NCBI GenBank assembly: GCA_937890005.1
Contig: CALBZA010000075.1
Location: 1 to 64,000 of the forward strand
From: an uncultured Verrucomicrobia subdivision 3 bacterium
Lineage (GTDB): Bacteria; Verrucomicrobiota; Verrucomicrobiia; Limisphaerales; DASXHY01
Length of the DNA: 64,000 bases
Direction of reading: 5' to 3'
Positions 32,873 through 41,104 of the stretch are shown here, piece by piece (positions within the stretch are counted from its first letter, which is position 1; each line of letters opens with the position of its first letter). A model generated the notes under the pieces. It did no database searches, was not told the DNA's origin, and was given only the letters and a program-made list of their open reading frames with translations. The position numbers and the translations under genes were made by a program.

Positions 32873-34339
32873 TTACTGCAACTTCAGCGGAAGCTGAATC
32901 AGCTGGGAATGAAGTCCTGACAACACCTCACCCGTACGCTGCGCGCGAACATTGTTTCCGAAACGGAACGTTGCTCCCGCATCGAAGTTCCGGATCATCA
33001 GGCAATAGTTTCCGTTCACCATGATGCCGAGCAGCTCGCCTGTTTTGCTGAAGACGAGATCGCCGCGGGAAGGATTGAATTTGCCGAACAGTCCGCGAAT
33101 GAAACTGTTGTCGAGCCGGACGTAACCGGGAGTGCTGGGATCGATCTGGAACCGGCACTCGCCATAATAGTCCTCGCTCGCGCCAACCAGCACGGCGTCC
33201 TGAAACTTGAAGGGATCGGTGGAGCCGCGATAAACCTTGCTGCCAAGAGTCTTCGCCTCAGCCTCGCTCACCGGCATCCAGACCACGCGCGGATCCTTGA
33301 AGCTGAACGAGAGCGAACGGATCGGCACCTGCGCCGAGCGATGCGCCAGCACGCCGGTCATGTCCTCCCAATCGGTGCCCGGACTGTAGATCACGAACGG
33401 CGTTTCCTGCACGTGACACAGCGCGAAGATGTTGGTGCCGTCATTGACGAGCACAGTTCGTGTCGCGCGGCGTCGCGACGCTTCGTTGCCGAACAAGCCA
33501 GGGCGGGTCAGGTCGATTCGCGCTTCAACACGATTGCTGACGAAGTCGTTGAAGATCGTGTTCGGGGCAAGCGGCCGGTTCTCGCGAATTTCCTGGGCGA
33601 GCCGGGTTGAATTGGTGGCGAGCGATTGAACACCCTCCGCGAGCTTCACCCTTTCCTCGCGTTCAAGCTTCACCTGTTCCTTCGCAGCGGCGGCCTGTTC
33701 CATCGCATGACGCCGCTCCACCTCAGCAACCTGAAGACGCGTCGCGAGCTGTTGCTTTTCATTCAGCACCATCTGATTGCTGCGCACCAGATCCGCCAGC
33801 TGCTTTTGCAATGCCGCGGCCTGCTCGGCCTCGCGCTGTTTCTCCAGTTCAATCTGTGCCAGACGTTCGCGTGACTGAGCGGCGTCGCCGGCCGTGGATT
33901 GAAGCTGCTGGGTCAGGCGCATCAGATTCGTCTGCGCGGCAAGGAACTGATCCTGAAGCGAAGTCTGCCTTTGTTGAAGCTCCCGGGCTTCCCGTTCGCG
34001 CGACTGCAACTGTTGCTGCAACTGCTGCGCCTGTTGTTCGCGGGATTGAAGCTGCTGTTGAAGCTGGCGTGCCTGTGTCTCGCGCTCGGTCGCGGCGCTG
34101 CGAGCGCGTTCGAGTTCGCCGAGCAGCTGGTCGCGGCTCTTGCGCTCCTCATCAAGCGCCAGCTGCATCATGGCAGCGAGATCGCGATTGGCCGTATCCA
34201 CGCGATTCGTCTGCATCTCCATCCGCGGCGCGGTGCTCTGGGCGCCTTCCTGACCGACCTTGTTGATGTCCACCGACGAAAACGCCAGCAGGCTGATCAG
34301 CAGGAAGTCGCAGATGACGATCAGGATGCTGCGATTCAT
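32873..34339 (-). CDS. Membrane-anchored coiled-coil protein, possible MotB/ExbD-like partner
   Basis: The 488-residue protein has one N-terminal helix with an Asp at its start, V-I-C-D-F-L-L-I-S-L-L-A-F-S-S-V-D (Asp at residue 11), as in the proton-carrying helix of MotB and ExbD. Then comes a long coiled coil (about 60-250), very rich in Gln, Glu, Arg and Leu (L-Q-Q-Q-L-Q-S-R-E). The last 230 residues are globular, with a protease-like beta pattern but no clear catalytic triad (L-V-N-D-G-T-N-I-F-A-L-C-H, then G-D-L-V-F-S-K-T-G-E-L-L-G-I-M-V-N-G). Its ATG overlaps the stop of the preceding gene (ATGA). It is the third gene of a likely complex with the two before it. Confidence 0.7.
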   Translation of the reverse strand: MNRSILIVICDFLLISLLAFSSVDINKVGQEGAQSTAPRMEMQTNRVDTANRDLAAMMQLALDEERKSRDQLLGELERARSAATERETQARQLQQQLQSREQQAQQLQQQLQSREREARELQQRQTSLQDQFLAAQTNLMRLTQQLQSTAGDAAQSRERLAQIELEKQREAEQAAALQKQLADLVRSNQMVLNEKQQLATRLQVAEVERRHAMEQAAAAKEQVKLEREERVKLAEGVQSLATNSTRLAQEIRENRPLAPNTIFNDFVSNRVEARIDLTRPGLFGNEASRRRATRTVLVNDGTNIFALCHVQETPFVIYSPGTDWEDMTGVLAHRSAQVPIRSLSFSFKDPRVVWMPVSEAEAKTLGSKVYRGSTDPFKFQDAVLVGASEDYYGECRFQIDPSTPGYVRLDNSFIRGLFGKFNPSRGDLVFSKTGELLGIMVNGNYCLMIRNFDAGATFRFGNNVRAQRTGEVLSGLHSQLIQLPLKLQ

Positions 34340-36015
34340 AGTGGCGCGGTGAAGGGATTGCCGGCGGCCGGCTGTCCGACGGGCGTTGCCTCGGCTTCAA
34401 GCAGCAGCTTGCGCTTGGTCGGGCGGAGGTGGACGACCTTGAACACAACGACGAACAGAATGCCGAACGACGTTGCGGAATAGGCGGCCATCAGGCTCGG
34501 CTGCTTGAACACGCCGAGCGAGACGAGAATCAGTGAAATGATCGTTCCGAGGAAGCCGAGGTACAGGCCGGCATCGAACAGATGTTCCTCGTTTTCGAGC
34601 AGTCTGAGCTTCATGCGCGCGGCGACTTTCTGGCGGCGGATTTCGGCCAGCTTCAGCAGGCACGCCACATAGAGCAGCGCCTGGAGCACAAAGAAGATCA
34701 GCATGGTGATCAGGACTTCAGGGTTCATAAACGTTGTCACTTTCGCGGGTTCGCCTGCGGGCGCCGCGCTGCCCACCGTGGGCAGCTGGAGCCGGATTGG
34801 AAAATCCACCCGCTGGCTTTCCTGCGCGAGATACGGCTCGCTCAGGAGCAGCACAACCAGCAGCGCACCCAAACCAAACAACACGGCGCGCGCAATGTAA
34901 AACCCGCGCACCTGCAACGGACGTTCCAGCGGCGCCGCACCCGGCAACGCGAAATGTAACGCCACTGCAACGAAAAATCCTCCGGCAATGTAAAGCAGCC
35001 ACTTGATCGCCAGCGCAAACCATGGCGCCCGCAAACTGAGATCGACGAACAACGGATGAAACGGCGATACGGACAGCCGTTGATTGCGCTGAAGCAGTTC
35101 GTTGATCCCGCCCGCGCCGTAACGCAACGCCGAACCGACGTCGCGCAAACCGGTGTTGCCGAATGTCGTCAGATAGTTCGCCACGCCAGCCGGATTCGAT
35201 GAAAGCTGCACTGCTGAAAATAGAATCGGAAGCTCGGTTTCATGACGTCGGACCAGGTTCGCCTGAAGCCTCAACGTTTCCACGTCGTCGATCCGCGCCA
35301 GAAACGAGGAGAGCTGGCCCCAGTTCATTCGTTGTCCGATTGAAAGAATGTCCATCAGTACCTGCTCAAACGGCCTTGAGTTCCCGCCTCTCACCGCCTC
35401 GCCGGCGAGGGTAATGATGGAATTGCTGAGTGACGCGCTGAGGCGGCGGGTGTCAGTCAGCAACCCTGTTATTACCAACGCGGCGTCGAGCGCCTGGCCG
35501 GACGCGGATTGGGAGGATGGAAACAGTGTCGTGTTGGTGACCGAGCGAAATCGCAGCAATTCCTGAACGGCGGGATTCGAAGATAGTTCGAGAAGTCTGA
35601 GCGCCCGCTCGCGATTCTCAGTTCGAATCACGAATTCTGCGAACGGTTCCGGCTCACCCGCAGCGCGCGCGGTGGATCGGCTTGATTCAAGCAGTTCGCC
35701 GGCGAGGTTGACCTCCATCGTCCCATGCTTTCGCAAAAGTGGATTGTTCTTTCCGACTTCAAGAACTGCCGCTTCCAGCTTGTCGCGACCGGGAAGATTA
35801 CGAAGCTGAGCCGCGCGCATCAGCCAGTAAGCCGCGCCGAAGTTGCCTTCGTACGCCTGGGCCAGACCTTGGTTTACAAGGCCGGGAGTTTCCTTCGACG
35901 CATGCGCAAGGACAGTGTCATCCACAGATCGAAGGTGCGCCGGCACCATCAATCCGCCGATGACCGCTATCGCGCCAAGGATGGCGCACGTCAGGAACAG
36001 GCCCCAACTCTTCAT
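34336..36015 (-). CDS. Polytopic membrane protein with MotA/ExbB-like end
   Basis: The 559-residue protein has an N-terminal helix (about 5-27) and a helical, probably periplasmic domain (about 30-340, Leu/Ala/Ser-rich, repeat-like). Five helices follow in the last 215 residues (about 345-367, 382-402, 438-462, 490-512 and 517-538). The last pair, L-Y-L-G-F-L-G-T-I-I-S-L-I-L and A-A-Y-S-A-T-S-F-G-I-L-F-V-V-V-F, has the G-T plus A-T-x-F-G pattern of MotA/TolQ/ExbB proton channels. The next gene overlaps its stop and begins with an Asp-bearing MotB/ExbD-like helix. I infer an ion-driven complex; the fold assignment needs a profile search. Confidence 0.6.
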   Translation of the reverse strand: MKSWGLFLTCAILGAIAVIGGLMVPAHLRSVDDTVLAHASKETPGLVNQGLAQAYEGNFGAAYWLMRAAQLRNLPGRDKLEAAVLEVGKNNPLLRKHGTMEVNLAGELLESSRSTARAAGEPEPFAEFVIRTENRERALRLLELSSNPAVQELLRFRSVTNTTLFPSSQSASGQALDAALVITGLLTDTRRLSASLSNSIITLAGEAVRGGNSRPFEQVLMDILSIGQRMNWGQLSSFLARIDDVETLRLQANLVRRHETELPILFSAVQLSSNPAGVANYLTTFGNTGLRDVGSALRYGAGGINELLQRNQRLSVSPFHPLFVDLSLRAPWFALAIKWLLYIAGGFFVAVALHFALPGAAPLERPLQVRGFYIARAVLFGLGALLVVLLLSEPYLAQESQRVDFPIRLQLPTVGSAAPAGEPAKVTTFMNPEVLITMLIFFVLQALLYVACLLKLAEIRRQKVAARMKLRLLENEEHLFDAGLYLGFLGTIISLILVSLGVFKQPSLMAAYSATSFGILFVVVFKVVHLRPTKRKLLLEAEATPVGQPAAGNPFTAPL

Positions 36016-36323
36016 GAATGTTCCGCGGGAAACCGCAGTTGCACTTGGACGTTGAAAAGAACGCCGACATTCAAGGAAAGTTTTCCCGCGCGGTCAAATG
36101 GTGAAAGACCCCACAGACCGAAACAACGAAGAGCAAATGGGATTAACGGGAGGGATTAACAGAAGGAAACAAAGGGAACGAAGAAGGCATTACTTACTTA
36201 AGGAATAAAGTCGGCCGAAATTATTCAGTCTGCGGAAGAATTGCCTGAATGATCCAGCCGAGTTTCTTCCACAGAACCTTCGTTCCCTTCGTTTCCTTCT
36301 GTGAATCCTCTGTGAATCTTCCG
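36016..36323. repeat. Intergenic region with a 24-base inverted repeat
   Basis: Arms at 36160-36183 (core cagaaggaaac, then agggaacgaag) and 36278-36301 (cttcgttccc, then tttccttctg) are complementary at 23 of 24 positions and flank about 94 bases. Similar aaggaaac/gggaacg units are simple-sequence-like. The remaining bases show no gene; promoter signals for the membrane-complex gene at 36015 may lie here, but none is clear. Confidence 0.6.
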
Positions 36324-37109
36324 TCAATGCGGCGTTCCTGAAGCAAGATCGGGCGGATTGGGCCGTTCCAGCGGCAGGATCGCGATTTCGATCCGGCGAT
36401 TCTTCGCCCGTCCCTCGGCTGTTGCGTTGTCCGCCACCGGATGATGTTCGCCATACGCCAGCGCTCCGACGCGTCGTGGATCCATGCCCGCCTGCTCTGT
36501 CAGAAAGTGAACCGCAGCCAACGCTCGCGCCGCCGACAGTTCCCAGTTGCTCGCAAAACGGTTCCTCGAATCCGCACGGATCGGAATGTTGTCCGTGTGC
36601 CCGATCACATGAATCTTCAGTTCCGGACGTTCGGCAAGAAACGCGGCGACCTTTTGCATCACCGCTTCGCCGCCGGGTTTCAACACCGCTTCGCCGGAAT
36701 CGAACATCACGTTGTCGAGAATGTTCAACGTGAGCCGGCCTTGCAGTTCGGAGATGGTGACTTCCTTCGATTCCAGCGCAGCGCGCATTTCGGATTCAAG
36801 TGTTTGCGCTGTGGTTGCGACTTTTTCCTTTTCGGCTTCCAGCTCGGCGATACGCGCGTTGAGCGAAGTGATTTCCTCTCGGGCTTCGTGAAGATGATTC
36901 GTCGCCCCGGCGAGTGCAGATACAAGGGCATCGCGTTCGTCGAGGGTGGATGCAAGCAGCCGGTCCTGAACCCGGACGTCATTCGACACCTTCATCACCC
37001 ACAATCCCAATCCGGCGGCGATCAAACCGAACAACGAGGCAGCGATCACGGCTCCGCGGTTGGAACGCGTCCTTGCCGGCTGCTGTGTGAATGGATTGCT
37101 CGAACTCAT
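36324..37109 (-). CDS. OmpA/MotB-type peptidoglycan-binding membrane protein
   Basis: The 261-residue protein has one N-terminal helix (about 20-42), then a coiled coil (about 50-120, with L-N-A-R-I-A-E-L-E-A-E-K-E-K). The C-terminal OmpA-like domain lies at about 130-250: N-I-L-D-N-V-M-F-D-S-G-E-A-V-L-K-P, then I-H-V-I-G-H-T-D-N-I-P-I, N-W-E-L-S-A-A-R-A-L-A-A-V, and R-A-K-N-R-R-I-E-I-A. This domain binds peptidoglycan. It is upstream of the MotA/ExbB-like and MotB/ExbD-like genes on the same strand and may anchor that complex to the wall. The start is ATG 37109; a TTG two codons upstream is less likely. Confidence 0.88.
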   Translation of the reverse strand: MSSSNPFTQQPARTRSNRGAVIAASLFGLIAAGLGLWVMKVSNDVRVQDRLLASTLDERDALVSALAGATNHLHEAREEITSLNARIAELEAEKEKVATTAQTLESEMRAALESKEVTISELQGRLTLNILDNVMFDSGEAVLKPGGEAVMQKVAAFLAERPELKIHVIGHTDNIPIRADSRNRFASNWELSAARALAAVHFLTEQAGMDPRRVGALAYGEHHPVADNATAEGRAKNRRIEIAILPLERPNPPDLASGTPH

Positions 37110-37185
37110 AACCAAATCGCTGGCCGCATTGTATCAGTGATGGACGAACAAAGTGCCAGCGGATTCGATTTCCTGTTGGAGTTTT

Positions 37186-37322
37186 AAGTTTTGAGTTCTG
37201 AGTTTTGAGTTTTGAAGTGCCGAAGCGGATTCCGCCGTGACTCACTCACTGACCCACTCACTCACTTGCTGTTCAGCTCATGGAATGTGAGTGGGTAAGT
37301 GGGTAGGTCGGTAAGCGAGTGG
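37186..37322. repeat. Two simple intergenic repeats: 'gagttttgagt' and 'cactcacttacc' types
   Basis: At 37186-37217 the units gttttaagt, tttgagttctgag and ttttgagttttgaag follow each other. At 37237-37322 the heptad units actcact, gacccac, tcactcac are followed by complementary gtgagtgggtaagtgggt units, so this part can fold back. Both resemble repeats elsewhere in the window (28087 and 2545). Confidence 0.6.
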
Positions 37323-37398
37323 GCGGAAAGCCGGCGGAAGGGCATTCGCCCTGCTTCTACCTTTGCGCCCCTTTGTTAATGATGTAGTGTCCTGAGCC

Positions 37399-38904
37399 AT
37401 GAATCTCGCCAGTGCCTTTGCCGAATCAGCTCAACGTAACGCCGAGAAGAACGCGCTTTACTGGGGCGAACGAGCCTACACGTATTCGGAAGTCTGGAGT
37501 CAGACATTGTTCACCGCCGGCATCCTGAACCAACAGCACGGTGTCCGGGCCGGGGACCGCGTCGGAATCTGGATGAAGAACTGCCCCGAATTCATCGCGT
37601 CGCTTTTCGGCATTCTCCACACCGGTGCAGTGGTCGTTCCGATCAATAATTTCCTGAAGCCGGACGAAGTGGCCTACATCCTTAACGATGCCGGGATCGA
37701 CGTGCTCGTCACCGATTCCGATTTAAGCCGGCACACCCAGGCGCTGATAGCACAGCGGCCTTCGCTTCAATTGATGAATGCGGAACAGGCGCTCTCCACC
37801 TTTCCGATTCCACCGGCGAACCTGAAGTTTGACACACAACTGCTCAGAAACCCGACACGAACCGAATCCGACCTCGCGGTTCTCATTTACACTTCCGGCA
37901 CGACGGGTCGCCCGAAAGGCGCGATGCTCACCAACGGCAACCTGCTGCACAATGTTGAGAGCTGCCGCACCTGTCTGCGCACCGTTTCAGAAGACCGGCT
38001 CGCTGTTCTGCTGCCGCTGTTTCACAGTTACATGCTGACAGTGGGAACCTTGCTGCCGCTGCTTACAGGCGCTTCGATGATTCTGATCAAGTCGCTGCAT
38101 CCGGTGAAAAATGTGATCCAGGAAATCTTTGTGCGCCGTGCCACCATTCTTCCAGCCATCCCGCAATTCTACCGCGGGCTGGCCAACGCGGAGATTCCGG
38201 CTCCGTTGCCGCTCCGCATTTGCATCAGCGGATCGGCGCCGCTTCCAATGCAGGTGCTTCAGGATTTCGAACGCAAATTTCACATTCCACTGATTGAAGG
38301 CTACGGATTGAGCGAAGCCAGTCCGGTAGTCGCTAAGAACCCGCTTGATTCAACCCGCAAAGCCGGTTCGATCGGCCTTCCAATTCCGAACGTGGAACTC
38401 ACGGTTCAGGATGAGGTGGGAAAGATCCTCGGACCGGGCGAAATCGGCGAGTTGTGCGTTCGCGGCGGGAATGTGATGGCCGGATACTGGAATCAACCCG
38501 AGGAAACCGCGAAAGCTTTCCGGAACGGCTGGCTGCTGACCGGAGACGTCGGTTATCACGACGAGGAAGGCTATTTCTACATCACCGATCGCAAGAAGGA
38601 CATGTTGCTGGTGAATGGAAACAACGTTTATCCGAGGGAGATTGAAGAAGTCATCTACCAGTTTCCGAACGTGAAGGAAGCCGCCGTGATCGGACGTCCC
38701 GATCCGCGTCGCGGAGAACAGGCCGTCGCGTTTGTCGCTCCCAACGAGAACACCACGATCGATACAGAGGAACTGCTGAAATTCCTCCGCGGCAAGCTGG
38801 CGGACTACAAAGTGCCCCGGCGCATCGTCCTGACCCAGGCCCTGCCCCGAAACGCCACAGGCAAGATCCTGAAAACAGTTCTCCGCCAGCAACCCCTTGA
38901 GTAG
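37399..38904 (+). CDS. Acyl-CoA ligase (AMP-forming), probably long-chain fatty acid
   Basis: The 501-residue enzyme activates a carboxylic acid with ATP and joins it to CoA. The adenylate signature Y-T-S-G-T-T-G-R-P-K-G-A lies near residue 160; G-Y-G-L-S-E-A-S-P near 300, L-L-T-G-D-V-G-Y-H-D near 378, and D-R-K-K-D-M-L-L-V-N-G-N-N-V-Y-P near 395 follow. The terminal R-N-A-T-G-K-I-L-K carries the catalytic Lys. Length and motifs fit long-chain fatty acid CoA ligases, but benzoate or other acid substrates cannot be excluded. It has no operon partner. The N-terminal A-F-A-E-S-A-Q-R-N-A-E-K-N-A start agrees with ATG 37399. Confidence 0.92.
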   Translation: MNLASAFAESAQRNAEKNALYWGERAYTYSEVWSQTLFTAGILNQQHGVRAGDRVGIWMKNCPEFIASLFGILHTGAVVVPINNFLKPDEVAYILNDAGIDVLVTDSDLSRHTQALIAQRPSLQLMNAEQALSTFPIPPANLKFDTQLLRNPTRTESDLAVLIYTSGTTGRPKGAMLTNGNLLHNVESCRTCLRTVSEDRLAVLLPLFHSYMLTVGTLLPLLTGASMILIKSLHPVKNVIQEIFVRRATILPAIPQFYRGLANAEIPAPLPLRICISGSAPLPMQVLQDFERKFHIPLIEGYGLSEASPVVAKNPLDSTRKAGSIGLPIPNVELTVQDEVGKILGPGEIGELCVRGGNVMAGYWNQPEETAKAFRNGWLLTGDVGYHDEEGYFYITDRKKDMLLVNGNNVYPREIEEVIYQFPNVKEAAVIGRPDPRRGEQAVAFVAPNENTTIDTEELLKFLRGKLADYKVPRRIVLTQALPRNATGKILKTVLRQQPLE

Positions 38905-39038
38905 CCCCCCCCGCGCCGCCATCTCAATCTCCACTCTCCATTCATAAATCTTCATTCTCCTTTCTCCTTTCGAATAGCTCATTTTCGAGATTGATTCTTG
39001 TCATTCAGGAACTTGGATCAGGCGCACCCTTTTACCAG

Positions 39039-39118
39039 TTGACGCTCGCAATCGGCCGCTCGTAAGCTTCGCCGCGTAGCTGCTCCGGTGCATGAAGCGC
39101 CGGAGCGGGAATTTTTTT
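39039..39118 (+). promoter_or_regulatory. Attenuator-like hairpin and T-tract before the DUF5679/NDK operon
   Basis: Arms gctccggtgc (39082-39091) and gcgccggagc (39097-39106) form a 10-base stem with one wobble and an ATGAA loop. It is followed by ggga-a and seven T (39112-39118), which run directly into the ATG at 39119. This is the plan of an intrinsic terminator placed inside a leader. A TTGACG at 39039 could be the -35 element of a promoter just upstream, though no good -10 follows. It may stop upstream read-through or act as an attenuator. Confidence 0.5.
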
Positions 39119-39331
39119 ATGCCTGAAGGATACTGCGTTAAATGCAAGGCCAAGAAGGAGATCACGGACGGGGTGGAGGAAACGATGAAAAATGGTCGTA
39201 AGGCCATCAAAGGTAAATGCCCCACCTGCGGAACCGTGATGTTTAAGATTTTGGGCGGAAAAGCTCCGGCGCCGGCATCCCCAACTGCCCCCGAAGCCAC
39301 CTCCGCGCCGACCGATACGAACAACAACTAA
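39119..39331 (+). CDS. DUF5679 zinc-ribbon protein
   Basis: The 70-residue protein has two Cys pairs, Y-C-V-K-C near residue 6 and C-P-T-C near 38, spaced as in a zinc ribbon, with K-A-K-K-E-I and I-K-G-K-C-P-T-C-G-T. This matches DUF5679 as I know it. A Pro/Ala/Thr-rich disordered tail follows. The longer frame from ATG 39092 lies in the hairpin loop and adds nine non-family residues, so ATG 39119 is preferred. The next gene starts two bases after its stop, so both share one transcript. Confidence 0.82.
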   Translation: MPEGYCVKCKAKKEITDGVEETMKNGRKAIKGKCPTCGTVMFKILGGKAPAPASPTAPEATSAPTDTNNN

Positions 39332-39333
39332 CT

Positions 39334-40506
39334 ATGGCTCAAGAGCTAGCTTACGTCATTATCACCCCCTATTCGCTGTTCAAGTCGCGAACGGGCGGCA
39401 TCCTCAGCCGTCTCATCACGCGGACCGGACTCGAACTCGCCGCCGTCCGAATGTTCGCGCCCAGCCAGGAGCTGGTGAAGCAGTATTCCGAAGCGATCAT
39501 TTCCGCCAACGACCCGCAGGACCGCAAGATTCAGGAACTGATCTACAATTACATCCTCCAGAACCTTTCCCCCGATCCCAAAACCGGCCGCCGTCGCCGC
39601 GTCATGATGCTCGTCTTCCGCGGCGAAGACGCCGTCCGGAAAACCCGTTCCGTTGTTGGAAACATCAGCTCCGAACGTCGCGGCGGCGAAACCATCCGCG
39701 ACACTTACGGCGATTTGATCGTGGATGAAAACGGCCAGGTCCGTTACTTCGAACCCGCCGTGCTTGCACCGCCCACCAAGGATGAGTGCGAAGCCAAACT
39801 CAAACTCTGGACGCAGTATTCTGACTCCGACGGCGGTGTTCTGGAAAACATCATCACCTATTCCGCCAGCGAAAAACCGCAGCGCACGCTGGTTCTCATC
39901 AAACCCGAGAACTTCCGCTTCCCTTCCGGCCGTCCCGGGAACGTCATCGACTTTTTCTCTCGCACCGGACTTTACATCGTCGGCATCAAGCTCCATCGCA
40001 TGAGCGTTGCGCAGGCGCTGGAATTCTACGGTCCTGTTCGGGAAGTGCTCCGCACGAAACTGAAGGACGTCGTCGGTTCCAAAGCCAAAAACGTTCTCGA
40101 AAAGGAATTCGGGTTCAAGATCAACACCGACGTCGAGAAGCAGCTCGGCGATGTGCTCTGCCCGGCGTTTGGCGACAATCAGTTCGAGAACATTGTCCGA
40201 TTCATGTCCGGTCGCGCGCCTTCCGAACTGCCGGAATCCGAGTGGAACAATCCCGGATCGGAACGCTGCATCGCGCTGGTCTATGAAGGCGTGGAAGCTG
40301 TGCGCAAGATCCGCGACGTGCTCGGGCCGACCGATCCTTCCAAGGCACCGCCCGGATCGATCCGCCGCGAATTCGGCCAGACGATCATGATCAACGCCGC
40401 GCACGCGAGCGATTCCGAGGAAAACGCCAAACGCGAAATGGGAATCGTGAACGTCGGCGAAAACAACTTCCGCAAGGTGGTGGAAGAGTTTTACGGGAAG
40501 GTCTAA
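39334..40506 (+). CDS. Tandem nucleoside-diphosphate-kinase-like protein
   Basis: The 390-residue protein holds two NDK-like domains. The first (about 1-135) starts A-Y-V-I-I-T-P-Y-S-L-F-K-S and keeps the helix pattern, but lacks the active-site N-x2-H-x-S-D segment. The second (about 185-390) starts R-T-L-V-L-I-K-P-E-N-F and keeps I-N-A-A-H-A-S-D-S-E-E-N-A, with the phosphate-accepting His at residue 357. Ordinary NDK is about 140 residues and is a single domain. The fusion may work as kinase only through its second half, with the first half regulatory or structural. Its stop lies 7 bases before the restriction gene. Confidence 0.85.
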   Translation: MAQELAYVIITPYSLFKSRTGGILSRLITRTGLELAAVRMFAPSQELVKQYSEAIISANDPQDRKIQELIYNYILQNLSPDPKTGRRRRVMMLVFRGEDAVRKTRSVVGNISSERRGGETIRDTYGDLIVDENGQVRYFEPAVLAPPTKDECEAKLKLWTQYSDSDGGVLENIITYSASEKPQRTLVLIKPENFRFPSGRPGNVIDFFSRTGLYIVGIKLHRMSVAQALEFYGPVREVLRTKLKDVVGSKAKNVLEKEFGFKINTDVEKQLGDVLCPAFGDNQFENIVRFMSGRAPSELPESEWNNPGSERCIALVYEGVEAVRKIRDVLGPTDPSKAPPGSIRREFGQTIMINAAHASDSEENAKREMGIVNVGENNFRKVVEEFYGKV

Positions 40507-40513
40507 ACAAGAC

Positions 40514-41104
40514 ATGGCTTTGAAAGATCTGCCTGAAGGCATTCGCCGAAAATATCGTGTTCACGAATGGCGCCATGCTTCGGCCATTCTGGCAAAGGAT
40601 TTTCCAGAAGAATGGTCGGATATCATTCAGGTTCTCAGTGCATTTAAGATTCGTAAGAGTCACATTGCAGTGGGCGGCGGCGGAAAGACCAAACTCGCTG
40701 GGTCAATTGATGGAGCATTCGTCGCTCGTGGCTGGAAGGAGAAAAAATTTGCCACGCAGATTCGAGTGGACGAAACCATTATCGACAGTCCGACTCATAA
40801 AGTGGATTGCTTCAAAAATGGAATCGGCGTCGAGATTGAATGGAACAACAAGACAGAGTTCTACGATCGCGATCTGAATAATTTTCGCCTGTTGTTCGAG
40901 CTTCGCGCTCTGAATGTAGGTGTTATTATTACTCGCTGCGATGAATTGCAGGAAATTTTTGATTCTTTGGGACGAGGATCAAGCTATGGGCCGACAACCA
41001 CCATTCTCAGCAAGTTGCTCCGTAAAATGGAGGGAGGCAGCGGTGGTGGCTGTCCGGTACTGGTATTTGGGATGACAAAGGAACTTTATGACGAAAATAG
41101 TTAG
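40514..41104 (+). CDS. BglII-like type II restriction endonuclease
   Basis: The 196-residue protein has the core K-V-D-C-F-K-N-G-I-G-V-E-I-E-W-N-N-K-T-E-F-Y-D-R-D. Candidate catalytic residues are D98, E107 and E109, with the same spacing as D84/E93/Q95 that I recall for BglII. The following L-N-N-F-R-L-L-F-E-L and G-V-I-I-T-R-C-D-E-L also fit the family. It would cut DNA at a site protected by the methylase coded by the overlapping next gene (17-base overlap). It follows the NDK gene by seven bases, so it may be a recent insertion into that operon. The recognition sequence cannot be read from the protein. Confidence 0.8.
   Translation: MALKDLPEGIRRKYRVHEWRHASAILAKDFPEEWSDIIQVLSAFKIRKSHIAVGGGGKTKLAGSIDGAFVARGWKEKKFATQIRVDETIIDSPTHKVDCFKNGIGVEIEWNNKTEFYDRDLNNFRLLFELRALNVGVIITRCDELQEIFDSLGRGSSYGPTTTILSKLLRKMEGGSGGGCPVLVFGMTKELYDENS

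Noticed and set aside
32873..37109. Zorya-type anti-phage system (MotA/MotB-like genes)
   Set aside because: No ZorC/ZorD-like helicase or nuclease gene is next to it, and the OmpA domain is on a separate protein; the genes nearby are not defence genes.
39346..40542. Minus-strand open frame of 398 codons opposite the NDK gene
   Set aside because: It mirrors the tandem NDK gene codon by codon, which has clear family motifs; the antisense product shows none and no ribosome site.
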